Shown piece after piece: positions 17,555-26,931 of a DNA stretch of 64,000 nt; the stretch's first letter is position 1; each line of letters starts with the position of its first letter. The stretch is taken from positions 1,537,001-1,601,000 of the forward strand of contig NZ_CP061769.1 of NCBI RefSeq assembly GCF_011420305.2, read 5' to 3'. Source of the stretch: Nocardioides ochotonae (lineage in GTDB: Bacteria; Actinomycetota; Actinomycetes; Propionibacteriales; Nocardioidaceae). The notes below the pieces were generated by a model that saw nothing but the letters and a program-made list of their open reading frames with translations, was not told where the DNA came from and searched no databases. The position numbers and the translations under genes were made by a program.

Positions 17555-20500
17555 ATGACCGAGCGCGCTGTCGAACGCCGCCTGCACCTCCACCTCCCGG
17601 CCGACGATCGCTGGCCGGACCGGTTCGCCGGGTTGATGTTCCTCTTCGCCGCGCTGACCGTGGCGGCGGCGCTGGTCCCGCCCTGGCGCGGCTACTTCGC
17701 GCGCCCCGACGACGTGGTCTCGCTGCTCACCATCCCGGTCGTCCCGAGCCTGGTCTACGCGGCCCTGCTGTTCGTCACCGCCGTCGCGCTGCGGCGCCGG
17801 CTGCGGGCGGCCTGGTGGGTCACGGTGGTCTGGTGGCTCGGCCTGCCCGAGATCGGCCGGGTCGACGCGCTGGTGGACGGTGAGGACGTGACGCTGGCCG
17901 CGATCGGGCTGGTGCTGGTCGCAGCCGTGCTGGTGATCGCGGTGCGGGTGCGGCACCAGTTCGTCGCCCGACGGGTCCCGGGCAGTCTGGCGGCCGCGTC
18001 CGCGGTGTTCCTCGGGGGCGGCCTGGTGATGGTGCTCGGTGGCGCGGCGCTGGTGAGCGCCGTCGGCAGCTCCCCGTCGTACGCCGAGTCGGTGGCCTAC
18101 GTCCTGGACCGGATGCTGCTGGACCTCGGGCGGATCGGGTTCGGCTCCGACGCCGCGTCGCCGTGGTGGGTGCGGCTGCTCATCGCGCTGGTCGGTGCCG
18201 TGGTGGTCCTCGGCGCCGCCCACTTCCTGTTCCGCCCGCCCCGAGACACCCGCACGCTCGAGGTCGCCGACGAGGCACGCGTGCGCGGGCTGCTGCGCGA
18301 CTTCGGCGAGCACGACTCGTTGGGCTACTTCGCGACCAGGCGCGACAAGTCGGTGGTCTGGGACACCGGGTCGGCGCAGACGGGGCGCGCGGGCGTGTCC
18401 TACCGCGCGGTCGGCTCGGTCAGCCTCGCCAGCGGCAACCCCGTAGGCGACCCGGCGTACTGGCCGCAGGCGATCGCGCGCTGGCGCGAGGAGGCCCGCG
18501 CGAACGGCTGGTCCCTGGCGGTGATGGGCGCCGGTCACGAGGGTGCGCTCGTGTACGCCGACGCCGGGTTGAGCCTGCTCGACATCGGCGACGAGGCGAT
18601 CGTCGACATGAGCACGTTCTCCCTGAACGCGCCCGGCATGAAGGGGGTGCGCCAGCCGGTCACCCGGCTGCGGCGGCGCGGCTACACCACCCGGGTGCGG
18701 CGCCACGCGAGCCTCACCGACGCCGACTTCGTTGCGCTCGGCGACGCGGCGGCGTCGTGGCGCGGGGACGGCGGCGACGAGCGCGGCTTCTCGATGGCGC
18801 TCGGCCGGCTGGCCGACCCCCTCGACGGCGACTGTGTGCTGGTCGAGGCGCACGCCCCCGACGGGCGGCTGCACGGCTTCCTCAGCTTCGTGCCGTGGGG
18901 GCGCGCCGGGCTCTCCCTGGACCTGATGCGCCGCGACCCCACGGCCGACAACGGGCTCGTCGAGCTCATGGTCGCGAGCCTCGCCGACGAGGCGGCGACG
19001 TTCGGAATCGGCCCGGTCTCGCTGAACTTCGCGATGTTCCGCGAGGCCTTCGAGCGCGGCGCTGAGCTCGGCGCCGCGCCGGTCGCGCGGCTGTGGCGCC
19101 AGGGCCTGCTGCTGGCCAGCCGGACCTGGCAGCTGGAGTCGCTCTACCGCTCCAACGCCAAGTACCTCCCGGAGTGGCAGCCGCGCTACCTGGGCTATGA
19201 GTTCACCTCCGACCTGCCGCGGGTCGGCACGGCGGCCGGCAGCGCCGAGGGGTTCCTCACCGCGCCGTCCATCACCCGGCTGCGGCGCCGCGGCAGCGCC
19301 CAGGACGGCGCCGGCGTCGGCGGCCTGGAGACCGGCAGCCCCGACCACGCCGCCGCCGTCCGGGCGCTCATCCCCCCGGCCCCCGACGTGGTCGCCGAGG
19401 CGGTCTCGCCGGACCACCTGCCGGAGCAGATGCGGGTACGCCGCGCCAAGCTCGACCGGCTGCGCGCCCAGGGGATCGACCCCTACCCGGTCACGGCCCC
19501 GCGCACCCACACCCTCGCGCAGGTCCGCGCCATGGTCGGCGCGGAGCCGGTCGCGGACCTGGAGAGCGGGGTCGTGGTGTCGGTCGCCGGCCGGGTGCTG
19601 CTCAAGCGCGACATGGGGCACCTCGGCTTCGCCACCCTGCGCGACGGCAGCGGCGACCTGCAGGTGATGGTCGACGCCCAGCACCTCCCGGCCGAGGCGC
19701 TGTCGTTCTGGGAGCACGAGATCGACCTCGGCGACCAGGTGAGCGTCACCGGGGAGGTCGTCACGACCCACCGCGGCGAGCTGTCGGTGCGCGCGACGGC
19801 GGTGCAGCTGACCAGCAAGGCGCTGCGGCCGCTGCCGGACAAGCACGAGGGGCTCACCGACCCCGACGCCCGGGTGCGCATGCGCTACGTCGACCTGATC
19901 GTGCGGCCCGAGGCGCGCACGGTCGCCTACCAGCGCGCCGCGGTCGTGCGCAGCATCCGCGACTCCCTGCAGGCCCGGGGGTTCACCGAGGTGGAGACCC
20001 CGATCCTGCAGACCGTCCACGGCGGCGCCAACGCCCGGCCCTTCGAGACCCACATCAATGCCTACGACCTGGACCTCTACCTGCGCATCGCCACCGAGCT
20101 GCACCTCAAGCGGCTGCTCGTGGGCGGGATGGAGAAGGTCTTCGAGGTGGGGCGGCAGTTCCGCAACGAGGGCGCGGACTTCAAGCACAACCCGGAGTTC
20201 ACCTCGCTGGAGGTCTATGAGACCTACGGCGACTACGACACCATGCGGGTGCTCACCCAGGAGCTGATCCAGGAGGCGGCGACCGCGGTCTACGGCTCGC
20301 CGGTGGCGCGCCGAGCCGACGCCGAGGGCCGGATCGTCGAGCACGACCTGTCCGGGCAGTGGCCGGTCAAGACGATCTGCCAGGCGGTCTCGGAGGCGCT
20401 GGGGGAGGAGGTCACCGCCGACACCCCGCTGCCCACGCTGCGCCGCCACGCCGACCGGATCGGGCTCGAGCTCGACACCGACAGGTCGTGGGGCTTCGTC

Positions 20501-20902
20501 CTCGAGGAGCTGTACGGCGAGCTGTGCGAGGGCCAGACCACGACACCGGTGTTCTACACCGACTTCCCCAAGGAGAACGCCCCGCTGACCCGCCCGCACC
20601 GCCACGACCCGCGGCTTACCGAGAAGTGGGACCTGGTGATCTTCGGTGCCGAGCAGGGCACGGCGTACTCCGAGCTGATCGATCCCGTCGACCAGCGCGA
20701 GCGGCTGGTCGCGCAGTCGCTGCTCGCGGCGGCCGGCGACCCGGAGGCGATGCAGGTCGACGAGGACTTCCTCCAGGCCCTCGAGTACGGCATGCCGCCG
20801 ACCGGCGGGATGGGCCTGGGCATCGACCGGCTGGTCATGAACCTCACCGGCCTCAGCATCCGCGACACCATCCTGTTCCCGCTGGTGAAGCCGCACCCGT
20901 GA
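17555..20902 (+). CDS. lysX: LysX: lysylphosphatidylglycerol synthase fused to lysyl-tRNA synthetase
   Basis: LysX charges tRNA-Lys and transfers lysine to phosphatidylglycerol, changing envelope charge and resistance to cationic peptides. The 1115-residue chain has an MprF-like membrane part (to about residue 225), a DUF2156 GNAT-like transferase domain (about 228-548), an OB-fold (about 670-760) and a class II LysRS core. Motif 2 appears as VGRQFRNEG and motif 3 as GMGLGIDRL near residue 1085. ATG 17555 follows GGGGAGG closely; an ATG 17 codons upstream overlaps the previous gene and lacks such a site. Length and order match mycobacterial LysX. Confidence 0.93.
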   Translation: MTERAVERRLHLHLPADDRWPDRFAGLMFLFAALTVAAALVPPWRGYFARPDDVVSLLTIPVVPSLVYAALLFVTAVALRRRLRAAWWVTVVWWLGLPEIGRVDALVDGEDVTLAAIGLVLVAAVLVIAVRVRHQFVARRVPGSLAAASAVFLGGGLVMVLGGAALVSAVGSSPSYAESVAYVLDRMLLDLGRIGFGSDAASPWWVRLLIALVGAVVVLGAAHFLFRPPRDTRTLEVADEARVRGLLRDFGEHDSLGYFATRRDKSVVWDTGSAQTGRAGVSYRAVGSVSLASGNPVGDPAYWPQAIARWREEARANGWSLAVMGAGHEGALVYADAGLSLLDIGDEAIVDMSTFSLNAPGMKGVRQPVTRLRRRGYTTRVRRHASLTDADFVALGDAAASWRGDGGDERGFSMALGRLADPLDGDCVLVEAHAPDGRLHGFLSFVPWGRAGLSLDLMRRDPTADNGLVELMVASLADEAATFGIGPVSLNFAMFREAFERGAELGAAPVARLWRQGLLLASRTWQLESLYRSNAKYLPEWQPRYLGYEFTSDLPRVGTAAGSAEGFLTAPSITRLRRRGSAQDGAGVGGLETGSPDHAAAVRALIPPAPDVVAEAVSPDHLPEQMRVRRAKLDRLRAQGIDPYPVTAPRTHTLAQVRAMVGAEPVADLESGVVVSVAGRVLLKRDMGHLGFATLRDGSGDLQVMVDAQHLPAEALSFWEHEIDLGDQVSVTGEVVTTHRGELSVRATAVQLTSKALRPLPDKHEGLTDPDARVRMRYVDLIVRPEARTVAYQRAAVVRSIRDSLQARGFTEVETPILQTVHGGANARPFETHINAYDLDLYLRIATELHLKRLLVGGMEKVFEVGRQFRNEGADFKHNPEFTSLEVYETYGDYDTMRVLTQELIQEAATAVYGSPVARRADAEGRIVEHDLSGQWPVKTICQAVSEALGEEVTADTPLPTLRRHADRIGLELDTDRSWGFVLEELYGELCEGQTTTPVFYTDFPKENAPLTRPHRHDPRLTEKWDLVIFGAEQGTAYSELIDPVDQRERLVAQSLLAAAGDPEAMQVDEDFLQALEYGMPPTGGMGLGIDRLVMNLTGLSIRDTILFPLVKPHP

Positions 20903-20958
20903 GGGCAGGTCCTGCGCGTGTGAGCGCGAGCCGAGACGCCCTCGTTGCCGGATCGTGA

Positions 20959-21192
20959 TCCCCAGCCGTCCGGTGGGGCTCAGACTCCGACCCTGGCACC
21001 CATCCGCACCCGCCGGTCACGTCCGCTGCTCGCGCCGCGGGGCCCACCATCGACGTCCCGGGCGAGGGCGAGATCGGGATCGGTGACGCCGTCCGCGTGG
21101 GCGGCGGCGTGCTCGACGACGGCAGCGGCGCCGGCATCGAGGTGCCGGAGTCGTGCCGGGACAGCCCGCTGTGGCTGGCGAGCGGCATCTGA
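20959..21192 (+). pseudogene. C-terminal remnant of an unidentified coding gene
   Basis: The gap 20903-21330 holds one frame with gene-like codon use: 77 codons ending in TGA at 21190-21192, with nearly all third positions G or C. It includes PTIDVPGEGEIGIGDAVRVG and ends SPLWLASGI. The upstream limit is a TGA at 20956. The only recognised start codon inside is a late GTG at 21097. It looks like the 3' end of a deleted gene of unknown family. Apart from the ribosome site of the next gene I see nothing else in the gap. Confidence 0.45.
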
Positions 21193-21330
21193 GCGGTTCC
21201 CCGGGTAGCCGACGTCGCCGCTGCCTGCTCGGTTCCCGGCCACCGGGAGCCCGTCCTTGTGTGGTGGGGCTCACAGTCACGATGCGCCTGCCATTCAGAG
21301 GCACTGACCTCTCGGGGACAAGGAGCAGAG

Positions 21331-22710
21331 ATGAGACTCAACAAGGGCTTCAAGGCGGGCGTCATCGCCATCAGCCTGGCCGCCGTCGTCGCCGGTTGCG
21401 GCTCCTCGCGCAGCGAGGAGGACCCGGGCGGAGACGACAGCACTGCTCCCGCCGCGGCGTCGACCTTCGGCGACCTCGAGTCCCCGTGCGGCGAGGGCGA
21501 CGCGTCCGGCGCGACCGACCAGGGCGTCACGGACGCCTCGATCGCGATCGGCTACGGCGACGACCGCGGCTTCGTGTCCGCGCCGGGGCTGGCCCAGGAG
21601 GTCGGCGACGCGGTGGACGCGATGGTCAAGTGGTGCAACGACCAGGGCGGGATCAATGGCCGCGAGCTGGTCGGCACCCGCTACGACGCGGCCGTCAGCA
21701 ACATGGTGCCGGTCATGAAGGAGGCGTGCGGCAAGGAGTTCATGCTGGTCGGCGACGGCTTCGCGAACGACTTCGCCGGCGACCCGGTGCGGGTGGCCTG
21801 CGAGCTGCCGCACGTCCCGGCGTACACCGTCGGCGGCAACGCGGCCATGGGCGAGCTCAAGGTCGAGCCGATGCCCTACCCGGCCGACCGCTACAACGCC
21901 GGTGGCCTCAAGGCGGCCATGGAGCTCGTGCCCGAGTTCAAGGAGTCGATCGCGATCATCAACACCGACGCGCCGGCGACCCAGGTCTCGAACTACAAGG
22001 TCGGCGCCGCGCTCGCCCAGCTGGGCGTCACCCCGAAGGACTGCGGCATCACGCTGCACATGGCGGGCGACTCCAGCTACGCCCCGCTCGCCCAGAAGCT
22101 CAAGGGCTGCGGCGTGAAGTCCTTCTTCAACTCCTACACCCCCTCGCCGCAGATCTTCGGTCTGCTCGAGGCCAACCAGCAGGCCGGCGTCGAGCTGGCC
22201 CAGTTCGCCGAGGCGCAGTGGTACGGCGAGGCGGGCGCGGCCTGGAACGCGCAGACCAAGGCCGCCGACGGGATGCTGACGGCGCAGACCGTCCAGCCGC
22301 TGGAGAACGCCGACGTCAACGAGGCGGTCGCGCAGTACCAGGAGCTCGTCGAGGGCAACGGCGGCAAGACCGGCATGCTCGGCATCAACGCGACCTCGGC
22401 GTTCCTCCTGTGGGCGGGCGCGGCGAAGGAGTGCGGCGACGAGCTGACCCGGGACTGCGTCATGGAAAAGATCGCAGCGGTCGAGGACTGGACCGCCGGT
22501 GGCCTCCAGGCGCCGACGAACCCGGGCACCAACGAGCCGACCGAGTGCACGATGCTCGTGCAGCTCACCGGCGGCACCTGGGAGCAGGTCTACCCCGAGA
22601 CCCGCGGCGAGTTCGCCTGCGACCCGGCCAACGTGATCGACATGGACCCCGCGATCTCCGGGATCAAGGTCACCAAGGACCGCACGTTCGAGTCGTTCCT
22701 GCAGCAGTGA
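21331..22710 (+). CDS. branched-chain-amino-acid-type ABC transporter substrate-binding lipoprotein
   Basis: A 459-residue periplasmic-binding protein of the LivK/Peripla_BP_6 type. The signal peptide ends AAVVAGC, so it should be lipid-anchored. The mature protein has two lobes with typical segments WCNDQGGINGRELV near residue 105 and KVGAALAQLGV near residue 225. AAGGAG precedes ATG 21331; an upstream in-frame ATG would add an implausible leader. Given the catabolic genes beyond, the ligand may be an organic acid rather than an amino acid (inference). Confidence 0.88.
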   Translation: MRLNKGFKAGVIAISLAAVVAGCGSSRSEEDPGGDDSTAPAAASTFGDLESPCGEGDASGATDQGVTDASIAIGYGDDRGFVSAPGLAQEVGDAVDAMVKWCNDQGGINGRELVGTRYDAAVSNMVPVMKEACGKEFMLVGDGFANDFAGDPVRVACELPHVPAYTVGGNAAMGELKVEPMPYPADRYNAGGLKAAMELVPEFKESIAIINTDAPATQVSNYKVGAALAQLGVTPKDCGITLHMAGDSSYAPLAQKLKGCGVKSFFNSYTPSPQIFGLLEANQQAGVELAQFAEAQWYGEAGAAWNAQTKAADGMLTAQTVQPLENADVNEAVAQYQELVEGNGGKTGMLGINATSAFLLWAGAAKECGDELTRDCVMEKIAAVEDWTAGGLQAPTNPGTNEPTECTMLVQLTGGTWEQVYPETRGEFACDPANVIDMDPAISGIKVTKDRTFESFLQQ

Positions 22711-22715
22711 CCCCT

Positions 22716-22751
22716 GGCCGACCCGGGAGGCAGCGGCCTCCCGGGTCGGCC
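22716..22751 (+). terminator. strong intercistronic hairpin between binding protein and permease
   Basis: GGCCGACCCGGGAGGC pairs perfectly over 16 bp with its complement around the loop AGCG, starting 5 nt after the binding-protein stop. No T-run follows. A partial terminator or mRNA-stabilising structure giving excess binding protein is the likely role. Confidence 0.6.
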
Positions 22752-22773
22752 GGCTGACCACGGAAGGGTCCGC

Positions 22774-24999
22774 ATGGACACGTTCCTCACCTACACCGCC
22801 CTCGGGCTGGTGGTGGGCGCCATCTTCGCCATCGCGGCGTCGGGACTGGTGCTGACCTACACCACGTCGGGCATCTTCAACTTCGCCCACGGTGCCCAGG
22901 CGATGATCGGCGCGTTCACCTTCTACCAGGTCAAGGCGGTCTGGGGGCTGCCCACGTGGCTGTCCCTGGTGCTGGTCCTCGGAGTCCTCGGGCCGGCCAT
23001 GGGGTGGCTCCTGCACACCCTGATCATGCAGCGCCTGCGCGACACCGAGATCGTCACCCGGGTCGTGGTGACGGTGGCGGTGCTGCTGGGCCTGGTCTCG
23101 CTGTCGCAGTGGATCTGGAACCCCCAGGAGGGCCGGATCCCGCCGATGCTCTTCGGCTCGGACAGCACCGTCGAGCTGCTCGGGGTGACGCTGCGCTACC
23201 ACCAGGTGCTGTGCGTGCTCATCGCCGCCGCGATCGCGGTCGGGCTGTGGTGGCTGTTCACCAAGACCCGGGTCGGGGTGCTGATGCGGGCCACCGTCGA
23301 CGACCCCGAGCTGCTGAAGCTGTCCGGGCACGACCCGGACCGCATCTCGGCCGCGGCGTGGATGATCGGCTCCACGCTGGCCGTCCTCGCCGGGGTGCTG
23401 GTGACCCCGGTGATGGGCGGGACCCTGGAGGCGAACGCCCTGACCCTGCTGGTCGTGGACGCCTTCGCCGCCGCGCTGTTCGGGCGCCTGCGCAGCATCC
23501 CGCTGACCTTTGCCGGCGCGATCGTGCTGGGCCTCGCCTCGACCTGGCTGGTGGGCTACGCCCCCGCGGACTGGACCTGGGTGGGCAACTTCCAGCGGGC
23601 GCTGCCCATGGTGGTGCTGTTCGCGGTGCTCCTGCTGCTGCCGCAGGAACGGCTGCGGGGGACCGCCACCCGCTCCCGTGAGCGCTACGAGACCCCGCCG
23701 GTGCGGCGCGCCGCCATCTGGGCGCTGGTGGGCCTGGTGGGCCTGGTCGCGTTCGGCGGGCTGGTCTCCGAGGCCCGGACCGGCACGCTGCTGGTCGGGC
23801 TCTCCTTCGCCATCGTCGCGCTGTCGATCGTGCTGCTGACCGGGTATGCCGGCGAGCTGAACCTCGCCCCGCTCGCCTTCGCCGCGGTCGCCACACTGGT
23901 GGCCTACCACGTCGGCAGCGACGGCTCCGGCCCCGACGCCCGGCTCTCCCTGACCGGCGTGGTCGCCGGGGTCGTCGCCGCGGGGCTCGCCGGCGCCCTG
24001 GTGGCGCTGCCCGCCCTGCGGCTGCGCGGGCTCTACCTCGCGCTGGCCACCCTGGCCTTCGGCGGCGTCGTGTCCGCGATGCTTCTGCGGGACACGACGC
24101 CGCGCACGGTGTTCGGCCACACCTTCACCGTCTTCCCGAACGGCAACATCCTGATGCCGCCGCTGCAGGTGGGCCCCGTCGACCTGGCGGACAGCTCCAC
24201 CTTCCTGTGGGTTCTCAGCGCGCTGTTCGTGGTGCTGGGCCTCGGGGTCGTGGCACTGCGCAACAGCAGCTACGGCCGCCGGCTGGCGGCGATGAAGGAC
24301 AGCCCCGCCGCCGCCGCGATGCTCGGTCAGCGGCTGCTCGTCCTGAAGCTGGGCGTGTTCGCGCTCTCCACCGCGATCGCGGGCCTCGGCGGCATCTTCA
24401 TGTCCATGGCGGTCGTGTCGGTGTCGGCGGAGACCTTCGGGTTCACCGTCAGCCTGTCGCTGGTGATGATGACGGTGGTCTGCGGCATCGGCTACGTGTC
24501 GGGCGCGCTCGTGGCCGGGCTGATCGCCGGCGCCGGCCTCGCCTCGGTCCACCTGCTCCTCGGCGACATCGCGCTCACCCATCCCGAGTACGGCGGCACC
24601 TTCGACATCGTCCACCACCTGCTCCTGGTCGCCACCGCGCTGGTGGGCATCGGCGTCGCCAACGGTCCCAGCGGCTTCCTGCACGACGTGTTCGCCCGCC
24701 AGCGCGGCCTGGCCCGGACGCCGGTCGTGCGCTGGAGCGGGGCTGCGGTGCAGGTGGCGCTCCTGCTGGCGGCGTACGGCGGGCTGATCGGGGCGGCGCT
24801 GATGCTGTTCCTCAGCGTGGCGCTGTGGTCGGTGCTGCCGGCCCTCGCCGCGGCGTGGTTCCCCGACCCGGCGGCGGCGCGGGCCAGGCCCGTGCCCCTC
24901 GAGCTCGAGGGCATCAGCACGCCCCCCACCCCTGCCCTGCGCCAGCGCATCGACCGCGAGCTCGGCATCGAGACGGAGCTGACCCATGTCCCTGCTTGA
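22774..24999 (+). CDS. fused LivH-LivM ABC permease
   Basis: A 741-residue membrane protein. The N-terminal module (about residues 1-290) is LivH-like, opening with LGLVVGAIFAIAASGLVL and NFAHGAQAMIG. The second (about 310-640) is LivM-like, with LLTGYAGELNLAPLAFAAV and the EAA-like YGRRLAAMKDSPAAAAMLG. About 100 further residues end in one more hydrophobic stretch and a charged tail. One chain thus supplies both membrane subunits for the ATPases downstream. It overlaps the LivG-like gene by 14 bp. Confidence 0.88.
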   Translation: MDTFLTYTALGLVVGAIFAIAASGLVLTYTTSGIFNFAHGAQAMIGAFTFYQVKAVWGLPTWLSLVLVLGVLGPAMGWLLHTLIMQRLRDTEIVTRVVVTVAVLLGLVSLSQWIWNPQEGRIPPMLFGSDSTVELLGVTLRYHQVLCVLIAAAIAVGLWWLFTKTRVGVLMRATVDDPELLKLSGHDPDRISAAAWMIGSTLAVLAGVLVTPVMGGTLEANALTLLVVDAFAAALFGRLRSIPLTFAGAIVLGLASTWLVGYAPADWTWVGNFQRALPMVVLFAVLLLLPQERLRGTATRSRERYETPPVRRAAIWALVGLVGLVAFGGLVSEARTGTLLVGLSFAIVALSIVLLTGYAGELNLAPLAFAAVATLVAYHVGSDGSGPDARLSLTGVVAGVVAAGLAGALVALPALRLRGLYLALATLAFGGVVSAMLLRDTTPRTVFGHTFTVFPNGNILMPPLQVGPVDLADSSTFLWVLSALFVVLGLGVVALRNSSYGRRLAAMKDSPAAAAMLGQRLLVLKLGVFALSTAIAGLGGIFMSMAVVSVSAETFGFTVSLSLVMMTVVCGIGYVSGALVAGLIAGAGLASVHLLLGDIALTHPEYGGTFDIVHHLLLVATALVGIGVANGPSGFLHDVFARQRGLARTPVVRWSGAAVQVALLLAAYGGLIGAALMLFLSVALWSVLPALAAAWFPDPAAARARPVPLELEGISTPPTPALRQRIDRELGIETELTHVPA

Positions 25000-25717
25000 G
25001 ACCCGAGGAGTCACGGTGCGCTTCGGCGGCAACGTGGCCCTCGACGACGTGAGCGTCACCGTCGAGGCCGGCGAGGTGACCGGCCTGATCGGTCCGAACG
25101 GCGCGGGCAAGACCACGCTGTTCAACGTGATCACCGGCATGCAGCCGGTCGCCACCGGCAGCGTGCGGTTCCAGGACCGGGACGTCACCCGATGGAGCCC
25201 CGGCCGGCGCGGACGCACCGGCATGGCGCGCACCTTCCAGCGCCTGGAGCTGTTCCTCTCCCTCAGCGTCCGCGACAACATCCGGGTCGCGGGGGACATC
25301 GTGCGCGCCAACACCCGGCGCCGCGTCGACGTGGTGCGTGAGACCGAGCGGGTGCTCGCCCGCACCGGGCTGCTGGACGTCGCCCACCTCGACGTCTCCG
25401 CCCTGCCCACCGGGCGGGCCAGGGTCGTCGAGGTCGCCCGGGCGCTGATGACCGACCCCGTGCTGCTGCTCCTGGACGAGCCCGCCTCGGGCCAGACCGA
25501 GACCGAGAGCGAGGCGTTCGCCGACCTGCTGCGCGCGATCGCGGCGGAGGGCACCGCGGTGTGCCTGGTCGAGCACGACCTCCCCCTGGTGATGCAGACC
25601 TGCACGACCATCCACGTCCTCGACCACGGCCGCCTCATCGCGAGCGGGAGCCCCGCCCAGGTGCAGGCGTCGCCGGCGGTCATCGAGGCCTACATCGGAC
25701 AGGAGGCGACCGCATGA
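24986..25717 (+). CDS. ABC transporter ATP-binding protein, LivG type
   Basis: A 243-residue ATPase. Walker A is GPNGAGKTT near residue 37 and Walker B VLLLLDEPASG near residue 160. The signature loop reads LPTGRARVVEVARAL, where LivG proteins usually have a Gln two residues after the Gly, so the C-loop is degenerate and the catalytic balance may rest on the LivF partner. A switch His follows in LVEHDLPLV. It overlaps the permease gene and shares ATGA with the LivF-like gene. Confidence 0.88.
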   Translation: MSLLETRGVTVRFGGNVALDDVSVTVEAGEVTGLIGPNGAGKTTLFNVITGMQPVATGSVRFQDRDVTRWSPGRRGRTGMARTFQRLELFLSLSVRDNIRVAGDIVRANTRRRVDVVRETERVLARTGLLDVAHLDVSALPTGRARVVEVARALMTDPVLLLLDEPASGQTETESEAFADLLRAIAAEGTAVCLVEHDLPLVMQTCTTIHVLDHGRLIASGSPAQVQASPAVIEAYIGQEATA

Positions 25718-26421
25718 GCGAGCGCCCTCCCGCGCTGGAGCTGCTCGGCGCGCACGCGGCGTACGGCGACATCGAGGTGCTGCACGGCGTCGACCTGACC
25801 GTGCCCGCCGGGTCGGTGGTGGCGCTGCTGGGACCCAACGGGGCCGGCAAGTCCACGACGATGAAGACCCTCAACGGCCAGGTGCCGCTGAGCGCTGGCC
25901 GGCTGCGCATCGCCGGACGCGACCTCACCGGGATCTCGCCGGTCGACGCGGCGGCACTCGGCGTGTGCACGATCCCCGAGGGACGCGGGGTGTTCGCCAA
26001 CCTCACCGTCCGGGAGAACCTGATGGTCGCCGCGGGGAACCGCGCGACGCTGGCCGAGATGGAGGCCGCCGCCTATGCCCGGTTCCCGAAGCTGGGGGAC
26101 CGGCGCGGCCAGCTCGCGGGCTCCATGTCGGGCGGGGAGCAGCAGATGCTGGCGCTGTGCCGGGCGCTGGGCACCCGCCCGTCGGTGCTGCTGCTCGACG
26201 AGCTGTCGATGGGGCTCGCGCCGATGATCGTCTCGCAGATGTACACCGTCGTCGCCGCCCTCGCGGCCGAGGGCATCACCGTGCTGCTCGCCGAGCAGTT
26301 CGCACGCATCGTGCTGCCGCTGGCGGACACGGCCGTGCTCATGGTCAACGGTCGGGTGGTGCGCACCGGGGCGCCCGCCGACCTCGAAGAAGCACTCTCC
26401 ACCACCTACCTGGGAGGCTGA
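25714..26421 (+). CDS. ABC transporter ATP-binding protein, LivF type
   Basis: A 235-residue second ATPase of the importer. Walker A is GPNGAGKST near residue 40, the signature a canonical MSGGEQQML near residue 135 and Walker B VLLLDELSMGLAP near residue 155, the LivF-typical form. AGGAGG lies upstream and the ATG overlaps the LivG-like stop. It presumably pairs with that protein to drive the LivHM-like channel. Confidence 0.9.
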   Translation: MSERPPALELLGAHAAYGDIEVLHGVDLTVPAGSVVALLGPNGAGKSTTMKTLNGQVPLSAGRLRIAGRDLTGISPVDAAALGVCTIPEGRGVFANLTVRENLMVAAGNRATLAEMEAAAYARFPKLGDRRGQLAGSMSGGEQQMLALCRALGTRPSVLLLDELSMGLAPMIVSQMYTVVAALAAEGITVLLAEQFARIVLPLADTAVLMVNGRVVRTGAPADLEEALSTTYLGG

Positions 26422-26422
26422 C

Positions 26423-26821
26423 ATGCCCACCGAGACCCCCACCACCTCCGCGCCCGCCGAGCAGGAGCCCGCGGTCCGCGACGAGCTCGAGAAGGCCGTC
26501 GCCGGCCACCGGACGAAGGGCGCGGCCTCCTCGGACCGGCCGCTGGTGGTCGCCGGCGCGCTGCTGATGGCCGGCGGCGTCATCGGGGCGTTCGTGCAGT
26601 ACAACGTGACGCTGTCCCAGGACGACGCCCGCGACATCGCCTCCACCCAGGTGCTGGTGCTGGCGCTGCTCGGGCTGGTCCTGGTCGGCGCGGCGCTGTT
26701 CGTGACCGGCGCGCTGGGGCGGGTGCTCCGGCTGTGGCTGCTGCGCCAGCTGCTGGAGAACCGGGCCCGCGAGGAGCGTGCGGTGGCGCCGCTCGACGCC
26801 GCCGCTCGCGAGCGCCCCTGA
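26423..26821 (+). CDS. small two-helix membrane protein of the importer operon
   Basis: A 132-residue protein with a hydrophilic Pro/Thr/Glu-rich N-terminus (residues 1-40), two membrane helices (about 47-68 and 82-105) and a charged, Arg/Glu-rich C-terminus. Its ATG begins 1 nt after the LivF-like stop, so it belongs to the same operon. No family recognised. An accessory or scaffold subunit of the importer is possible, by position only. Confidence 0.65.
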   Translation: MPTETPTTSAPAEQEPAVRDELEKAVAGHRTKGAASSDRPLVVAGALLMAGGVIGAFVQYNVTLSQDDARDIASTQVLVLALLGLVLVGAALFVTGALGRVLRLWLLRQLLENRAREERAVAPLDAAARERP

Positions 26822-26849
26822 CCCTGCACGCCTGCGCGATGACCGACGT

Positions 26850-26902
26850 GAACAAAGGCCGCGGACGGCGAGGTCTGACCTCGCCGTCCGCGGCCTTTGT
26901 TC
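26850..26902. terminator. 53-bp perfect palindrome, bidirectional terminator
   Basis: Two 26-bp arms, starting GAACAAAGGCCGCGG, are perfectly complementary around base 26876. A/T-rich ends (AACAAA and TTTGTT) flank the GC stem on both sides, giving short U-tracts in either direction. It lies between the convergent importer and catabolic operons. Confidence 0.9.
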
Positions 26903-26931
26903 GCACTCAGGGCCCGCGGGCGCGCTGGTGC

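Noticed and set aside
17456..20896. 1146-codon antisense frame across lysX
   Set aside because: Low-complexity Arg/His/Gly composition and no domain; lysX on the other strand has full domain structure.
21295..25683. 1462-codon antisense frame across the importer genes
   Set aside because: His/Arg/Gly-rich shadow translation without recognisable motifs; all four importer genes are on the plus strand.
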